Shown here one piece after another: positions 49,568-59,959 of a stretch of DNA of 64,000 nucleotides. The notes below the pieces were generated by a model. The model had not been told where the DNA came from and made no database searches. It saw nothing but the letters and a program-made list of their open reading frames with translations. Made by a program: the position numbers and the translations under genes. The stretch is from Acinetobacter sp. XH1741. Lineage in GTDB: Bacteria > Pseudomonadota > Gammaproteobacteria > Pseudomonadales > Moraxellaceae. Positions within the stretch are counted from its first letter, which is position 1, and every line of letters starts with the position of its first letter. The stretch spans positions 2,170,001-2,234,000 of the forward strand of contig NZ_CP157428.1 in NCBI RefSeq assembly GCF_041021895.1, given 5' to 3'.

Positions 49568-50779
49568 ATGACATTAAAAAACGCTTATATCATCGATGCC
49601 ATCCGTACCCCATTCGGCCGTTATGCCGGTGGCCTTGCTCCTGTCCGTGCCGATGATCTTGGTGCTGTGCCGATTAAAGCACTTATGCAGCGTAACCCGA
49701 ATGTAGATTGGGAACAGGTCGATGATGTGATCTATGGCTGTGCCAACCAAGCCGGTGAAGACAACCGCAATGTCGGTCGTATGTCAGCACTGCTTGCAGG
49801 TTTACCGTATCAGGTGCCGGCAACCACCATTAACCGTTTGTGCGGTTCTTCACTCGATGCGATTGCTATAGCTGCACGTGCTATTAAAGCCGGTGAAGCG
49901 AACTTGGTGATTGCTGGTGGTGTGGAAAGCATGAGCCGTGCACCTTATGTGATGGGTAAATCAGACAGTGCTTTTGGTCGTAGTCAGAAGATTGAAGACA
50001 CCACTATGGGCTGGCGCCTCATTAACCCTAAACTTAAAGAATTGTATGGTGTAGACACCATGCCCCAGACTGCCGAAAACGTCGCTGAACAGTTTAACGT
50101 CAATCGTGCAGATCAGGACCAGTTTGCCTTGGCGAGCCAACAACGCACCGCAAGCGCGCAAGCCAAAGGCTTTTTTTCTAAAGAAATCGTGGCAGTTGAA
50201 ATCCCTCAGCGTAAGGGTGATGCTGTTGTGATCGATACTGATGAACATCCACGTGCATCAACCACCCTTGAAGGTTTAAGCAAACTGAAACCAGTTGTAA
50301 AAGCAGAGGGAACAGTCACTGCGGGGAATGCTTCAGGTATTAACGATGGTGCAGCAGCTCTACTGATTGCTTCTGATGAAGCCGTGCAAAGCTACAACTT
50401 AAAACCACGTGCCAAGATCATTGCTTCAACAGCTGTGGGTGTAGAACCGCACATTATGGGTTTTGCTCCGGCACCAGCGATTAAAAAATTACTTAAACAA
50501 GCCAACCTGACTTTAGATCAGATGGATGTAATTGAGCTGAACGAGGCTTTTGCTGCACAGGCTTTGGCCGTGACTCGTGATTTAGGGTTGCAAGACGATA
50601 GCAACAAGGTAAATCCAAATGGTGGTGCGATTGCTTTAGGTCATCCACTTGGTGCATCAGGTGCACGCCTAGTCACCACAGCCTTAAACCAGCTTGAACA
50701 AACAGGTGGCCGTTATGCCTTATGTTCGATGTGTATTGGTGTAGGCCAAGGCATCGCACTGATTATTGAGAGAGTCTAA
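49568..50779 (+). CDS. pcaF: 3-oxoadipyl-CoA thiolase
   Basis: A 403-residue thiolase that splits 3-oxoadipyl-CoA into succinyl-CoA and acetyl-CoA, the last step of the pathway. The nucleophilic Cys lies in TTINRLCGSSLDA (near residue 90). The second motif pair is NPNGGAIALGHPLGASGAR and CSMCIGVGQG, with the catalytic His and Cys. Sequence and GC level resemble the catF copy expected elsewhere in such genomes. Confidence 0.97.
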   Translation: MTLKNAYIIDAIRTPFGRYAGGLAPVRADDLGAVPIKALMQRNPNVDWEQVDDVIYGCANQAGEDNRNVGRMSALLAGLPYQVPATTINRLCGSSLDAIAIAARAIKAGEANLVIAGGVESMSRAPYVMGKSDSAFGRSQKIEDTTMGWRLINPKLKELYGVDTMPQTAENVAEQFNVNRADQDQFALASQQRTASAQAKGFFSKEIVAVEIPQRKGDAVVIDTDEHPRASTTLEGLSKLKPVVKAEGTVTAGNASGINDGAAALLIASDEAVQSYNLKPRAKIIASTAVGVEPHIMGFAPAPAIKKLLKQANLTLDQMDVIELNEAFAAQALAVTRDLGLQDDSNKVNPNGGAIALGHPLGASGARLVTTALNQLEQTGGRYALCSMCIGVGQGIALIIERV

Positions 50780-50781
50780 TT

Positions 50782-52137
50782 ATGAGCCAGTTATATGCCA
50801 GCTTGTTTTATCAAAAAGACGTCACTGACATCTTTAGTGACTCATCTTTAATCACATACATGATTCAGGTTGAAGTTGCGTTAGCGCAAGCTCAGGCACA
50901 AGTTGGCGTGATTCCTCAAAATGCGGCTAATACCATTGCCCAAGTAGCTGAACAGGCACTGGAAAAGTTTGATTTTCCAGCTTTGGCTATAGCAACTGGA
51001 TTAGCTGGAAATATTGCAATTCCGTTTGTAAAGCAACTTACGGCAATTGTGAAAGATGTCGATGAAGATGCTTCACGCTATGTGCATTGGGGCGCAACAA
51101 GTCAGGATATTTTAGATACAGCATGTATTTTGCAATGCCGTGATGCGTTGAGCATTGTGGAAGCACAACTGCAAGATTGCTACACCACTGCATTACAGCA
51201 AGCCAAGCAATATCGTCATCAAGTCATGATTGGGCGTACATGGTTACAGCAAGCTTTGCCAATTACTTTAGGACATAAGCTTGCTCGTTGGGCATCTGCA
51301 TTTAAACGTGATTTAGATCGTATTGAAGAGATGAAGCCTCGTGTACTTACGGCTCAATTAGGTGGTGCAGTGGGCTCATTAGCTTCTTTGCAAGATCAGG
51401 GTTCTGTTGTAGTCAGTGCATTTGCTAAACAGCTTAATCTGACTGTACCAACAAGCACATGGCATGGTGAGCGTGACCGTATTGTGGAAATCGCAAGTGT
51501 GCTTGGCATGATTGTTGGGAATACGGGCAAGATGGCACGTGATTGGTCACTCATGATGCAAACAGAAATTGCAGAATTGTTTGAACCAACTGCGAAGGGT
51601 CGCGGTGGTTCATCAACCATGCCACATAAGCGTAATCCAGTGGCAGCTGCTTCAGTACTTGCAGCAGCAAATCGTGTGCCTGCACTGATGTCTAGCATCT
51701 ATCAAAGCATGGTACAGGAACATGAACGTAGCTTAGGTGCATGGCATGCAGAATGGTTAGCCGTTCCTGAAATTTTTCAGCATTGTGCTGGAGCATTAAG
51801 TCGTACTAGTGAAGTTTTACAAGGTTTTGAAGTTAATGCTGAGCATATGCAACAGAATCTTGAATGCACGAACGGGTTGATTATGGCTGAGGCTGTCATG
51901 ATGGCACTTGCTCCAAAAATTGGTCGTTTAAATGCACATCATATTGTTGAAGCTGCATGTAAAACAGCAGTAGCACAAAACCAACATTTATGTGAAGTCG
52001 TTAGTCAACTAGACGAAGTAAAAGCGCAGTTTAGCCAAGCAGAAATACAAAATATTTTTAAACCAGAAAACTATTTAGGCAATATTCAGCAACAGATTGA
52101 TGCAGTTTTGCAAGAAGCACAAGGAGAGTCAAAGTGA
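50782..52137 (+). CDS. pcaB: 3-carboxy-cis,cis-muconate cycloisomerase
   Basis: A 451-residue enzyme of the fumarase/aspartase fold that lactonises 3-carboxymuconate. The superfamily signature GGSSTMPHKRNPVAAASV lies near residue 274-290, and TSQDILDT near residue 115 is a second active-site region. It starts 3 bases after the pcaF stop, and its stop overlaps the pcaD start. Confidence 0.96.
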   Translation: MSQLYASLFYQKDVTDIFSDSSLITYMIQVEVALAQAQAQVGVIPQNAANTIAQVAEQALEKFDFPALAIATGLAGNIAIPFVKQLTAIVKDVDEDASRYVHWGATSQDILDTACILQCRDALSIVEAQLQDCYTTALQQAKQYRHQVMIGRTWLQQALPITLGHKLARWASAFKRDLDRIEEMKPRVLTAQLGGAVGSLASLQDQGSVVVSAFAKQLNLTVPTSTWHGERDRIVEIASVLGMIVGNTGKMARDWSLMMQTEIAELFEPTAKGRGGSSTMPHKRNPVAAASVLAAANRVPALMSSIYQSMVQEHERSLGAWHAEWLAVPEIFQHCAGALSRTSEVLQGFEVNAEHMQQNLECTNGLIMAEAVMMALAPKIGRLNAHHIVEAACKTAVAQNQHLCEVVSQLDEVKAQFSQAEIQNIFKPENYLGNIQQQIDAVLQEAQGESK

Positions 52138-52913
52138 AACAGACTATTAGCAATCGCCAAGGAAAACAGCTCACTGTTTATACCGAAGATTTAAAAGACG
52201 CTCCTGTGCTTGTTTTTTCTAATTCATTAGGAACAGATCATGGTATGTGGCAGCCACAGGTAAATGAATTAAAAAGTCATTTTAATGTCATTACATATGA
52301 CACACGTGGTCATGGTGAAAGTGAGGTAATCAGCGATACTACATTGCAAAACTTAGCTGAAGATGTAGTTGATATTTTAGATGCCTTACACATTGAAAAA
52401 GCTCATTTTTGTGGAATTTCAATGGGCGGAATTACAGGGCTTTGGTTAGGTATTCATCATCCAGATCGCTTTAATAGCATTACGGTTGCAAACTCGGCAG
52501 CCAAAATTGGACAAACTGAAGCTTGGCTAAGCCGTGCGGAGTCTGTAGAACAGAATGGTTTAGCTGAATTGGTTAAAACCACGCATACCCGTTGGTTCAG
52601 TGAAAAATTCGACTATCAACATAATGTAGTTGCACAAACAACTATTCAAAGTCTGGCAAATACACCTGCACAAGGTTATGCCAATGCCTGTCGTGCTTTA
52701 GCACATGCCGATTTAAGAGATGAAATTGCACAAATCCAAATTCCGGTACTGCTGATTGCAGGAACGGCAGATCCAGTGACAACAGTAGCAGATGCTGAGT
52801 TTATGCAGAATGCTATTAAGAACAGTCAAATTGCTAAATTGGAAGCATCTCATCTTTCTAATATCGAGCAACCGCAAAGATTTACTCAGGAATTGACTAG
52901 GTTTATTCAGTAA
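52134..52913 (+). CDS. pcaD: 3-oxoadipate enol-lactonase
   Basis: A 259-residue alpha/beta hydrolase that opens the enol-lactone to 3-oxoadipate. VFSNSLGTDHGMWQPQ is the oxyanion region, FCGISMGGITGLWLG carries the nucleophile, and EASHLSNIEQP holds the His. A GTG start overlapping the pcaB stop (GTGA) is supported by AGGAGA upstream. Confidence 0.95.
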   Translation: MKQTISNRQGKQLTVYTEDLKDAPVLVFSNSLGTDHGMWQPQVNELKSHFNVITYDTRGHGESEVISDTTLQNLAEDVVDILDALHIEKAHFCGISMGGITGLWLGIHHPDRFNSITVANSAAKIGQTEAWLSRAESVEQNGLAELVKTTHTRWFSEKFDYQHNVVAQTTIQSLANTPAQGYANACRALAHADLRDEIAQIQIPVLLIAGTADPVTTVADAEFMQNAIKNSQIAKLEASHLSNIEQPQRFTQELTRFIQ

Positions 52914-52961
52914 ATCTAATAGCTTAGTAGTTTAAAAGGAATTGGCCTTAAGGAGGCAAAC

Positions 52962-54317
52962 ATGGCGTCTCAGGATTACGCTGCACCAAATAAAAGTATC
53001 GATGCACAAGCGCTGATTAATGATGCTCCGCTTAGTAAGTACCAATGGATGATCGCAATCATCTGTTTCTTAATTATTTTTACTGATGGTATCGATACTG
53101 CTGCAATGGGTTTTATTGCTCCGGCATTGGCTCAAGATTGGGGAATTAATCGTTCTCAGTTAGGGCCAGTGATGAGCGCAGCACTTGGTGGAATGATTAT
53201 TGGAGCTTTGGTTTCTGGCCCAACGGCTGATCGCTTTGGGCGAAAAGTTGTTTTGGCTGTGGCAATGCTTGTGTTTGGTGGTTTTACCTTAGCCTCTGCT
53301 TATGCAACTAACTTAGATAGTCTGGTCGTTTTACGGTTTTTGACCGGTATTGGACTTGGTGCAGCGATGCCGAATGCTACCACATTATTTTCTGAGTACT
53401 GTCCAACACGTATTCGTTCATTACTCGTGACATGTATGTTTTGTGGTTACAACTTAGGTATGGCAACAGGCGGTTTTATTAGTAGCTGGCTCATCCCGAC
53501 CTACGGTTGGCACAGCCTATTTTTACTGGGTGGCTGGTCACCTTTAATTTTAATGATTTTAGTGATTTTTGTTTTGCCTGAGTCTTACCGCTTTTTAATT
53601 GTAAAGGGGAAGAACCCAGAGAAAGTACGCAAAATTTTAAATCATATCGCACCTGCTCAGATCGAAAATGCGACTGCATTTCACGTGCCTGAAGAGAAAA
53701 CCGAAACAGCCCAAAAGAAAAATGTCTTCGGAATTATGTTTTCTAGACCATATGCCAAAGGAACGGTTTTACTTTGGTTGACCTACTTTATGGGCTTAGT
53801 GGTTGTTTATTTGCTTACAAGCTGGTTGCCAACGCTTATGCGTGAAACAGGTGCCTCAATGGAGCGTGCTGCATTTATTGGTGGATTGTTCCAGTTTGGT
53901 GGTGTGGTAAGTGCATTGTTTATTGGTTGGGCGATGGACAAATTCAACCCGAACCGAGTCATTGCTATTTTCTACTTTGCAGCAGGTCTATTTGCGATTG
54001 CTGTTGGGCAAAGCTTAGGAAACTCAACATTACTTGCAGTATTGGTGCTTTGTGCAGGTATCGCCATTAACGGTGCACAGTCTTCAATGCCAGCATTAAG
54101 TGCTCGTTTCTATCCAACACAGTGCCGTGCAACGGGTGTGTCTTGGATGACAGGTATTGGACGTTTTGGTGCAGTGTTTGGTGCTTGGATTGGGGCTGTA
54201 CTACTCGGCAATGATTGGTCTTTTACAGCTATTCTGAGTTTATTACTAATTCCAGCGACTGCCGCGGCTGTTGCTGTATTTGTTAAATCACTTGTTGCGC
54301 ATACCGATGCAACTTAA
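52962..54317 (+). CDS. pcaK: Protocatechuate/4-hydroxybenzoate transporter
   Basis: A 451-residue major facilitator protein with 12 helices. SKYQWMIAIICFLIIFTDGIDTAAMGF opens it with the Asp-Gly-x-Asp motif of the aromatic acid:proton symporters, and GPTADRFGRKVV is the loop 2-3 motif. It imports protocatechuate into the cytoplasm. GGAGG lies 5 bases before the ATG. Confidence 0.95.
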   Translation: MASQDYAAPNKSIDAQALINDAPLSKYQWMIAIICFLIIFTDGIDTAAMGFIAPALAQDWGINRSQLGPVMSAALGGMIIGALVSGPTADRFGRKVVLAVAMLVFGGFTLASAYATNLDSLVVLRFLTGIGLGAAMPNATTLFSEYCPTRIRSLLVTCMFCGYNLGMATGGFISSWLIPTYGWHSLFLLGGWSPLILMILVIFVLPESYRFLIVKGKNPEKVRKILNHIAPAQIENATAFHVPEEKTETAQKKNVFGIMFSRPYAKGTVLLWLTYFMGLVVVYLLTSWLPTLMRETGASMERAAFIGGLFQFGGVVSALFIGWAMDKFNPNRVIAIFYFAAGLFAIAVGQSLGNSTLLAVLVLCAGIAINGAQSSMPALSARFYPTQCRATGVSWMTGIGRFGAVFGAWIGAVLLGNDWSFTAILSLLLIPATAAAVAVFVKSLVAHTDAT

Positions 54318-54332
54318 TAGAGGTCTATCACA

Positions 54333-55482
<1,150 letters not shown>

Positions 55483-55496
55483 TCGGGAGCACGAGC

Positions 55497-56126
55497 ATGA
55501 ACAACTGGAATTTTCAGGAATTAAAAGAAACTCCATCTCAAACAGGTGGTCCTTACGTTCACATTGGTTTATTGCCACAGCAGGCTAATATTGAAGTATT
55601 TGAAAATAACTTTAATAACCAGTTGGTACAAGACCAGACTAAAGGTGAGCGCATTCGTCTTGAAGGTCAAGTATTTGACGGATTAGGTTTGCCGTTGCGT
55701 GATGTACTCATTGAGATTTGGCAAGCCGATGCAAATGGTATTTACCCAAGTCAGGCAGATACACGTGAGCAAAAAGCTGACCCAGCATTTCAAGGTTGGG
55801 GTCGCACAGGGGCAGACTTTGAAACAGGTGTTTGGAGCTTCAATACCATTAAACCGGGTGCAACAGCAGGCCGTAAAGGTTCAACTCAGGCACCGCATAT
55901 TGCATTAGTCATTTTTGCACGTGGTATTAACTTAGGCCTTCATACACGTGTGTATTTTGACGATGAAGCTGAGGCAAATGCTAACGATCCAATTCTAAAT
56001 AGCATTGAATGGGCACCACGTCGCCAAACCCTTATTGCAAAACGTTCTGAAGAAAATGGTGAAGTTGTTTATCGCTTTGATATTCGTATTCAAGGCGATG
56101 ACGAAACAGTATTTTTTGATATTTAA
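55497..56126 (+). CDS. pcaG: Protocatechuate 3,4-dioxygenase alpha subunit
   Basis: A 209-residue subunit that lacks iron ligands but shapes the site. TPSQTGGPYVHIGLLPQQ near the start and EIWQADANGIYPSQAD match the alpha subunit of this family. GGGAGC precedes the ATG. A stem-loop separates it from quiB. Confidence 0.97.
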   Translation: MNNWNFQELKETPSQTGGPYVHIGLLPQQANIEVFENNFNNQLVQDQTKGERIRLEGQVFDGLGLPLRDVLIEIWQADANGIYPSQADTREQKADPAFQGWGRTGADFETGVWSFNTIKPGATAGRKGSTQAPHIALVIFARGINLGLHTRVYFDDEAEANANDPILNSIEWAPRRQTLIAKRSEENGEVVYRFDIRIQGDDETVFFDI

Positions 56127-56135
56127 GAAACACCT

Positions 56136-56176
56136 AAGGCTACACATGATTGTCCATGGATGCGTGTAGCCTTTTT
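56136..56176 (+). terminator. Hairpin between pcaG and quiB
   Basis: AAGGCTACAC pairs with GTGTAGCCTT across an 18-base loop, followed by TTT. It could lower transcription from pca into qui or protect the 3' end of the pca message. Confidence 0.6.
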
Positions 56177-56186
56177 AAAGGATGGT

Positions 56187-57029
56187 ATGAAAGAGATGAA
56201 AATGAAAACATTATTAAGCTTAAGTTTGCTTACACTCCCATTTTTTACTGCACAGGTGAATGCTGAACCTGTTGCTTTAGCTACTCAAACACAACCTGCG
56301 ACTACAGCCGTTAAAACAATTGTTCCAATTACAGCGAAAACCAAAGAACAAGCTTTGGCACAAGCTCAAGTGATTGCAAATACAGCAGATGCTGATTTGG
56401 CTGAATTTCGTATCGATTTACTGAGTTTTGCGAGTGATACCAAACAAGTTATTGCATTGGGGCATGAATTAAAAAAGATTTTAGGTAATAAACCAATGAT
56501 TGCCACAATTCGTACTAAAAACGAAGGTGGGCAGCTTGAAATTAGTGATGCTGATTATGGTAAGACCTATCAGGCTTATTTAAAAAGTCCGTTCATGGAT
56601 TGGTTAGATGTTGAAATGTTCCGTGATCAAAAAGTTGTTTCAGAGATTGTTCAAAAAGCACATCAAAAGAAAGTGTTAGTGGTTATGTCTAATCATGACT
56701 TCCAAAAAACACCAAGCCAAGACGAAATTGAAAAGCGCTTGTTAAAACAAGATCAAATGGGCGCAGATATTCTCAAAATTGCTGTAATGCCGAAATCTAA
56801 ACAAGATGTTTTCACTTTAATGAACGCAACTTTAAAAGTAAGTCAGCAAACCACTAAGCCATTATTGACGATGTCGATGGGGCAGCTAGGTACGATTTCT
56901 CGTGTTGCGACTGCCAATATGGGTGGAAGTTATAGCTTTGGCATGATTGGTGAGGCTTCTGCACCAGGTCAAATTGATGTGACTAAGCTCAAACAGATTT
57001 TAAAAACCGTTCAACCAACAAACCCATAA
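56187..57029 (+). CDS. quiB: Periplasmic 3-dehydroquinate dehydratase
   Basis: A 280-residue type I dehydratase for quinate catabolism. A signal peptide (ending about QVNA, residue 26) exports it, unlike the biosynthetic enzyme. ADLAEFRIDLLSF, VVMSNHDFQKTP (catalytic His) and ADILKIAVMP (Schiff-base Lys) are visible. The start at 56187 has AAGGA 4 bases upstream. Other ATGs nearby would change only the N-terminal charge. Confidence 0.92.
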   Translation: MKEMKMKTLLSLSLLTLPFFTAQVNAEPVALATQTQPATTAVKTIVPITAKTKEQALAQAQVIANTADADLAEFRIDLLSFASDTKQVIALGHELKKILGNKPMIATIRTKNEGGQLEISDADYGKTYQAYLKSPFMDWLDVEMFRDQKVVSEIVQKAHQKKVLVVMSNHDFQKTPSQDEIEKRLLKQDQMGADILKIAVMPKSKQDVFTLMNATLKVSQQTTKPLLTMSMGQLGTISRVATANMGGSYSFGMIGEASAPGQIDVTKLKQILKTVQPTNP

Positions 57030-57048
57030 ATCATAAGGATATGATGAG

Positions 57049-58500
57049 ATGAATACATTACGTTTAACTACTCTTGCATTAGGTTTGATGGTTTCAGGCG
57101 TAGCCGCGGCGCAAACTTATGTTGTTGACCGTTATCAAGATGATAGTAATAAAGGTTCGTTACGCTGGGCAATTGAGCAAGCTAACGCTAATCCGAGCGA
57201 AGCAAGTGACATCTTAATTCAAGCGGTAGGCAAAGCACCTTATACGATTAAATTAAATAGTACACTTCCTGAAATTAAAGCACCTGTAAAAATCATTGGA
57301 ACCCAGTGGGATAAAACCGGTGAATATATTACGCTCGATGGTTCAAATTATATTAAAGGTGAAGGTGAAAAAGCGTGTCCTGGTGCAAATCCTGGACAGT
57401 ACGGGACCAATGTTCGTACCATGACCTTGCCGGGCCTAGTGCTGCGTGATGTAAATAATGTCACTTTAAAAGGGCTAGATATTCATCGTTTCTGTATTGG
57501 TGTATTGGTTAACCGTTCAAGCAATAACTTAATTCAGCATAATCGTATTAGTAATAATTACGGTGGTGCGGGTGTCATGATCACGGGTGACGATGGTCAA
57601 GGTAACCCAACTGCGACAACCACCAATAACAATAAAGTGTTGGACAATATCCTCTTAGACAATGGTGATGGTTTAGAACTGACACGTGGTGCTGCATTTA
57701 ACTTAATTGCAAATAACCATTTCATCTCAACTAAGGCAAACCCAGAACCCTCACAAGGTATTGAAATTTTGTGGGGCAATGACAATGCCGTAGTGGGTAA
57801 CAAGTTTGAAAATTACTCGGATGGCTTACAGATTAACTGGGGTAAGCGTAATTATATTGCCTACAACGAAATGACCAGTAACTCGATTGGCCTTAACATA
57901 ACTGGCGATGGCAATATTCTCGATAGCAATAGAGTTCATGGTAACCGTATAGGTGTTGCTATTCGTTCAGAAAAAGATGCCAATGCAAAAACGACATTGA
58001 CTAAAAACCTGATTTGGGACAATGGTAAAGATATTAAACGCTGTGAGGCAGGTGGTTCATGTGTTCCGAATCAACGTTTAGGGGCCATTGTCTTTGGTGT
58101 TCCGGCACTTGAGCATGAAGGCTTTGTTGGCTCTCGCGGTGGCGGTGTAGTGATTGAACCGTCTAAGCTACAAAAAACATGTACTCAACCAAATGAACAA
58201 GGTTGTAATCCTCAACCTAATCAGGATATTAAAGCACCTAAGTTAACAGCAAATAAAGGTTCAGTTAATATAGAAGTTAATGGTTTGCCAAACCAACGGT
58301 ACCAAGTTGAGTTTTTTGGAAATCAAAATGCAGCATCAAAAGAAGCAGAACAATATTTAGGAACAATAACAGTTGCCACAGATGCACAAGGCAACGCAAA
58401 AGCCACTTGGAAGCCGACGGTTAAAGTTGCCTCGATTACAGCAAATGTAACTGATCACCTTGGTGCAACTTCTGAGCTTGGCTTTACGCAAGTTAAATAA
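57049..58500 (+). CDS. quiC: 3-dehydroshikimate dehydratase (QuiC type)
   Basis: A 483-residue protein with a signal peptide (ending VAAA, about residue 21). A right-handed parallel beta-helix follows: repeated Asn-rich rungs such as VNRSSNNLIQHNRISNN and NDNAVVGNKFENYSDG. In its place after quiB it fits the periplasmic enzyme that dehydrates dehydroshikimate to protocatechuate in Acinetobacter. A C-terminal beta domain (about 395-483) follows the helix. The role rests on operon order more than on a motif. Confidence 0.88.
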   Translation: MNTLRLTTLALGLMVSGVAAAQTYVVDRYQDDSNKGSLRWAIEQANANPSEASDILIQAVGKAPYTIKLNSTLPEIKAPVKIIGTQWDKTGEYITLDGSNYIKGEGEKACPGANPGQYGTNVRTMTLPGLVLRDVNNVTLKGLDIHRFCIGVLVNRSSNNLIQHNRISNNYGGAGVMITGDDGQGNPTATTTNNNKVLDNILLDNGDGLELTRGAAFNLIANNHFISTKANPEPSQGIEILWGNDNAVVGNKFENYSDGLQINWGKRNYIAYNEMTSNSIGLNITGDGNILDSNRVHGNRIGVAIRSEKDANAKTTLTKNLIWDNGKDIKRCEAGGSCVPNQRLGAIVFGVPALEHEGFVGSRGGGVVIEPSKLQKTCTQPNEQGCNPQPNQDIKAPKLTANKGSVNIEVNGLPNQRYQVEFFGNQNAASKEAEQYLGTITVATDAQGNAKATWKPTVKVASITANVTDHLGATSELGFTQVK

Positions 58501-58511
58501 CAACTAATAAA

Positions 58512-58534
58512 GCGCCTCAAGCAGAGGCGCATTT
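58512..58534 (+). terminator. Hairpin between quiC and quiX
   Basis: GCGCCTC / GAGGCGC with an AAGCA loop, then ATTTTA. The T tract is short, so it may act as a partial terminator or as an mRNA 3' stabiliser within the operon. Confidence 0.6.
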
Positions 58535-58558
58535 TAGAAAAGATAAAAAGGACTTGAA

Positions 58559-59878
58559 ATGCCAAACGTAATGAAACTGAGTGTGTTAATGATCGCTGTG
58601 TTGGGCAGCCAATTTACGCTTGCTAATGAACCATGGTCACAAGATCGCCAATGGTTGCTAGGTGATTGGAATGGTGAGCGTCAGCAGCTAGAGCAACAGG
58701 GCTATAAATTTACAGCTTCTATCATGAGTCAGGCAGCTACCAATTTAGATGGTGGTTACAACGACAGTAATACCTTTGAAAATGCAGCACAGCTTTCTTT
58801 GGGTGCAAACTTTGATTTAGAAAAAATTGCTGGATGGAAAGATACGACAGCCAGCTTAGTCGTGACTAAACGTGACGGTAATGCGCTCACTTTAGACCGT
58901 ATTAAAGACCCACGTTCAAGCCAATTAGGTAATGCTCAAGAGATTTATGGGCGCGGTAAAATCTGGCGCCTATCTCAAGCGTGGATAAAAAAAGGCTTTG
59001 CTGATAATACAGTACAGGTCAAATTTGGCCGTATGGGTATGTCAGAAGACTTTAATAGTTCTCAATGTGAATTTCAGAACTTATTACTTTGCGGTGGACA
59101 GTTAGGAAAATCAATTGGTTCAATTTGGTATAACTCACCCGTTGGTGTTTGGGCGACAAACGTTAAATATCAATTTGCACCTGAGTGGACTTTCGGAATA
59201 GGTGTGTATGAGGTCAATCCAGACAATATTAAAACTGAATCAAATAGTGATGGTTTTAATCTGGATATGAACAACGTGAAGGGTGCAACTATACCGGTTG
59301 AACTTGCATGGAAACCAAAACTTGCTGCTTTTAACGGCTTACCTGGTGAATATAAAGTCGGTGCGCTGTACTCAACTGCAGAAGCAAATGATATTAAAAC
59401 TGCCGGTAAAGTTCATGACGGAAAACAAAGTTTCTGGATTAATGCACAGCAACAACTTAGCCATGCCAGCCAAGATCCGAAACGTGGTTTATATGTAAGT
59501 TTTAACGGTGTAGTAAACGATAAAGCGACGACTTTTGTTCAAAGTACGCAACAACTGGCATTTTGGTATAAGGGGCCATTTGACAGCCGTCCAAATGACT
59601 CGATTGGTTTTGGTATTGCCAACTACGTGGTTAATGATCGTGCTAAAGATAAGCAAATCGCAACTAACGAAAGTCGTGGATATTATAGCTATGACCCGAT
59701 TGCATCTAACTATATTCCAATTCAAGACGACGAGCTAAATGTCGAGTTGAACTATACCTACCAATGGTCTCCAGCCGTCATGTTGCGTCCAAATATTCAA
59801 TATATCCATCAACCTGCTGGTGTGAAGGAAGTAGATGATGCTTGGGTGGCAGGCCTGAGTGTGAAAGTCAATTTTTAA
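58559..59878 (+). CDS. quiX: OprB-like outer-membrane porin
   Basis: A 439-residue protein with a signal peptide (ending TLA, about residue 22). The barrel resembles the carbohydrate-selective porin family, with WLLGDWNGERQQLEQQGYKF near the start and a terminal Phe (SVKVNF). In the qui operon it probably admits quinate or shikimate. The name follows the Acinetobacter operon order. Substrate selectivity is not shown by sequence. Confidence 0.85.
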   Translation: MPNVMKLSVLMIAVLGSQFTLANEPWSQDRQWLLGDWNGERQQLEQQGYKFTASIMSQAATNLDGGYNDSNTFENAAQLSLGANFDLEKIAGWKDTTASLVVTKRDGNALTLDRIKDPRSSQLGNAQEIYGRGKIWRLSQAWIKKGFADNTVQVKFGRMGMSEDFNSSQCEFQNLLLCGGQLGKSIGSIWYNSPVGVWATNVKYQFAPEWTFGIGVYEVNPDNIKTESNSDGFNLDMNNVKGATIPVELAWKPKLAAFNGLPGEYKVGALYSTAEANDIKTAGKVHDGKQSFWINAQQQLSHASQDPKRGLYVSFNGVVNDKATTFVQSTQQLAFWYKGPFDSRPNDSIGFGIANYVVNDRAKDKQIATNESRGYYSYDPIASNYIPIQDDELNVELNYTYQWSPAVMLRPNIQYIHQPAGVKEVDDAWVAGLSVKVNF

Positions 59879-59959
59879 CAATAATGATGGCTGGTTAGAC
59901 ATGGTTTAACTGGCCCAATGTCTGAACTGTTTGCGTTCAGTATATGTGGAGTAGGATCT

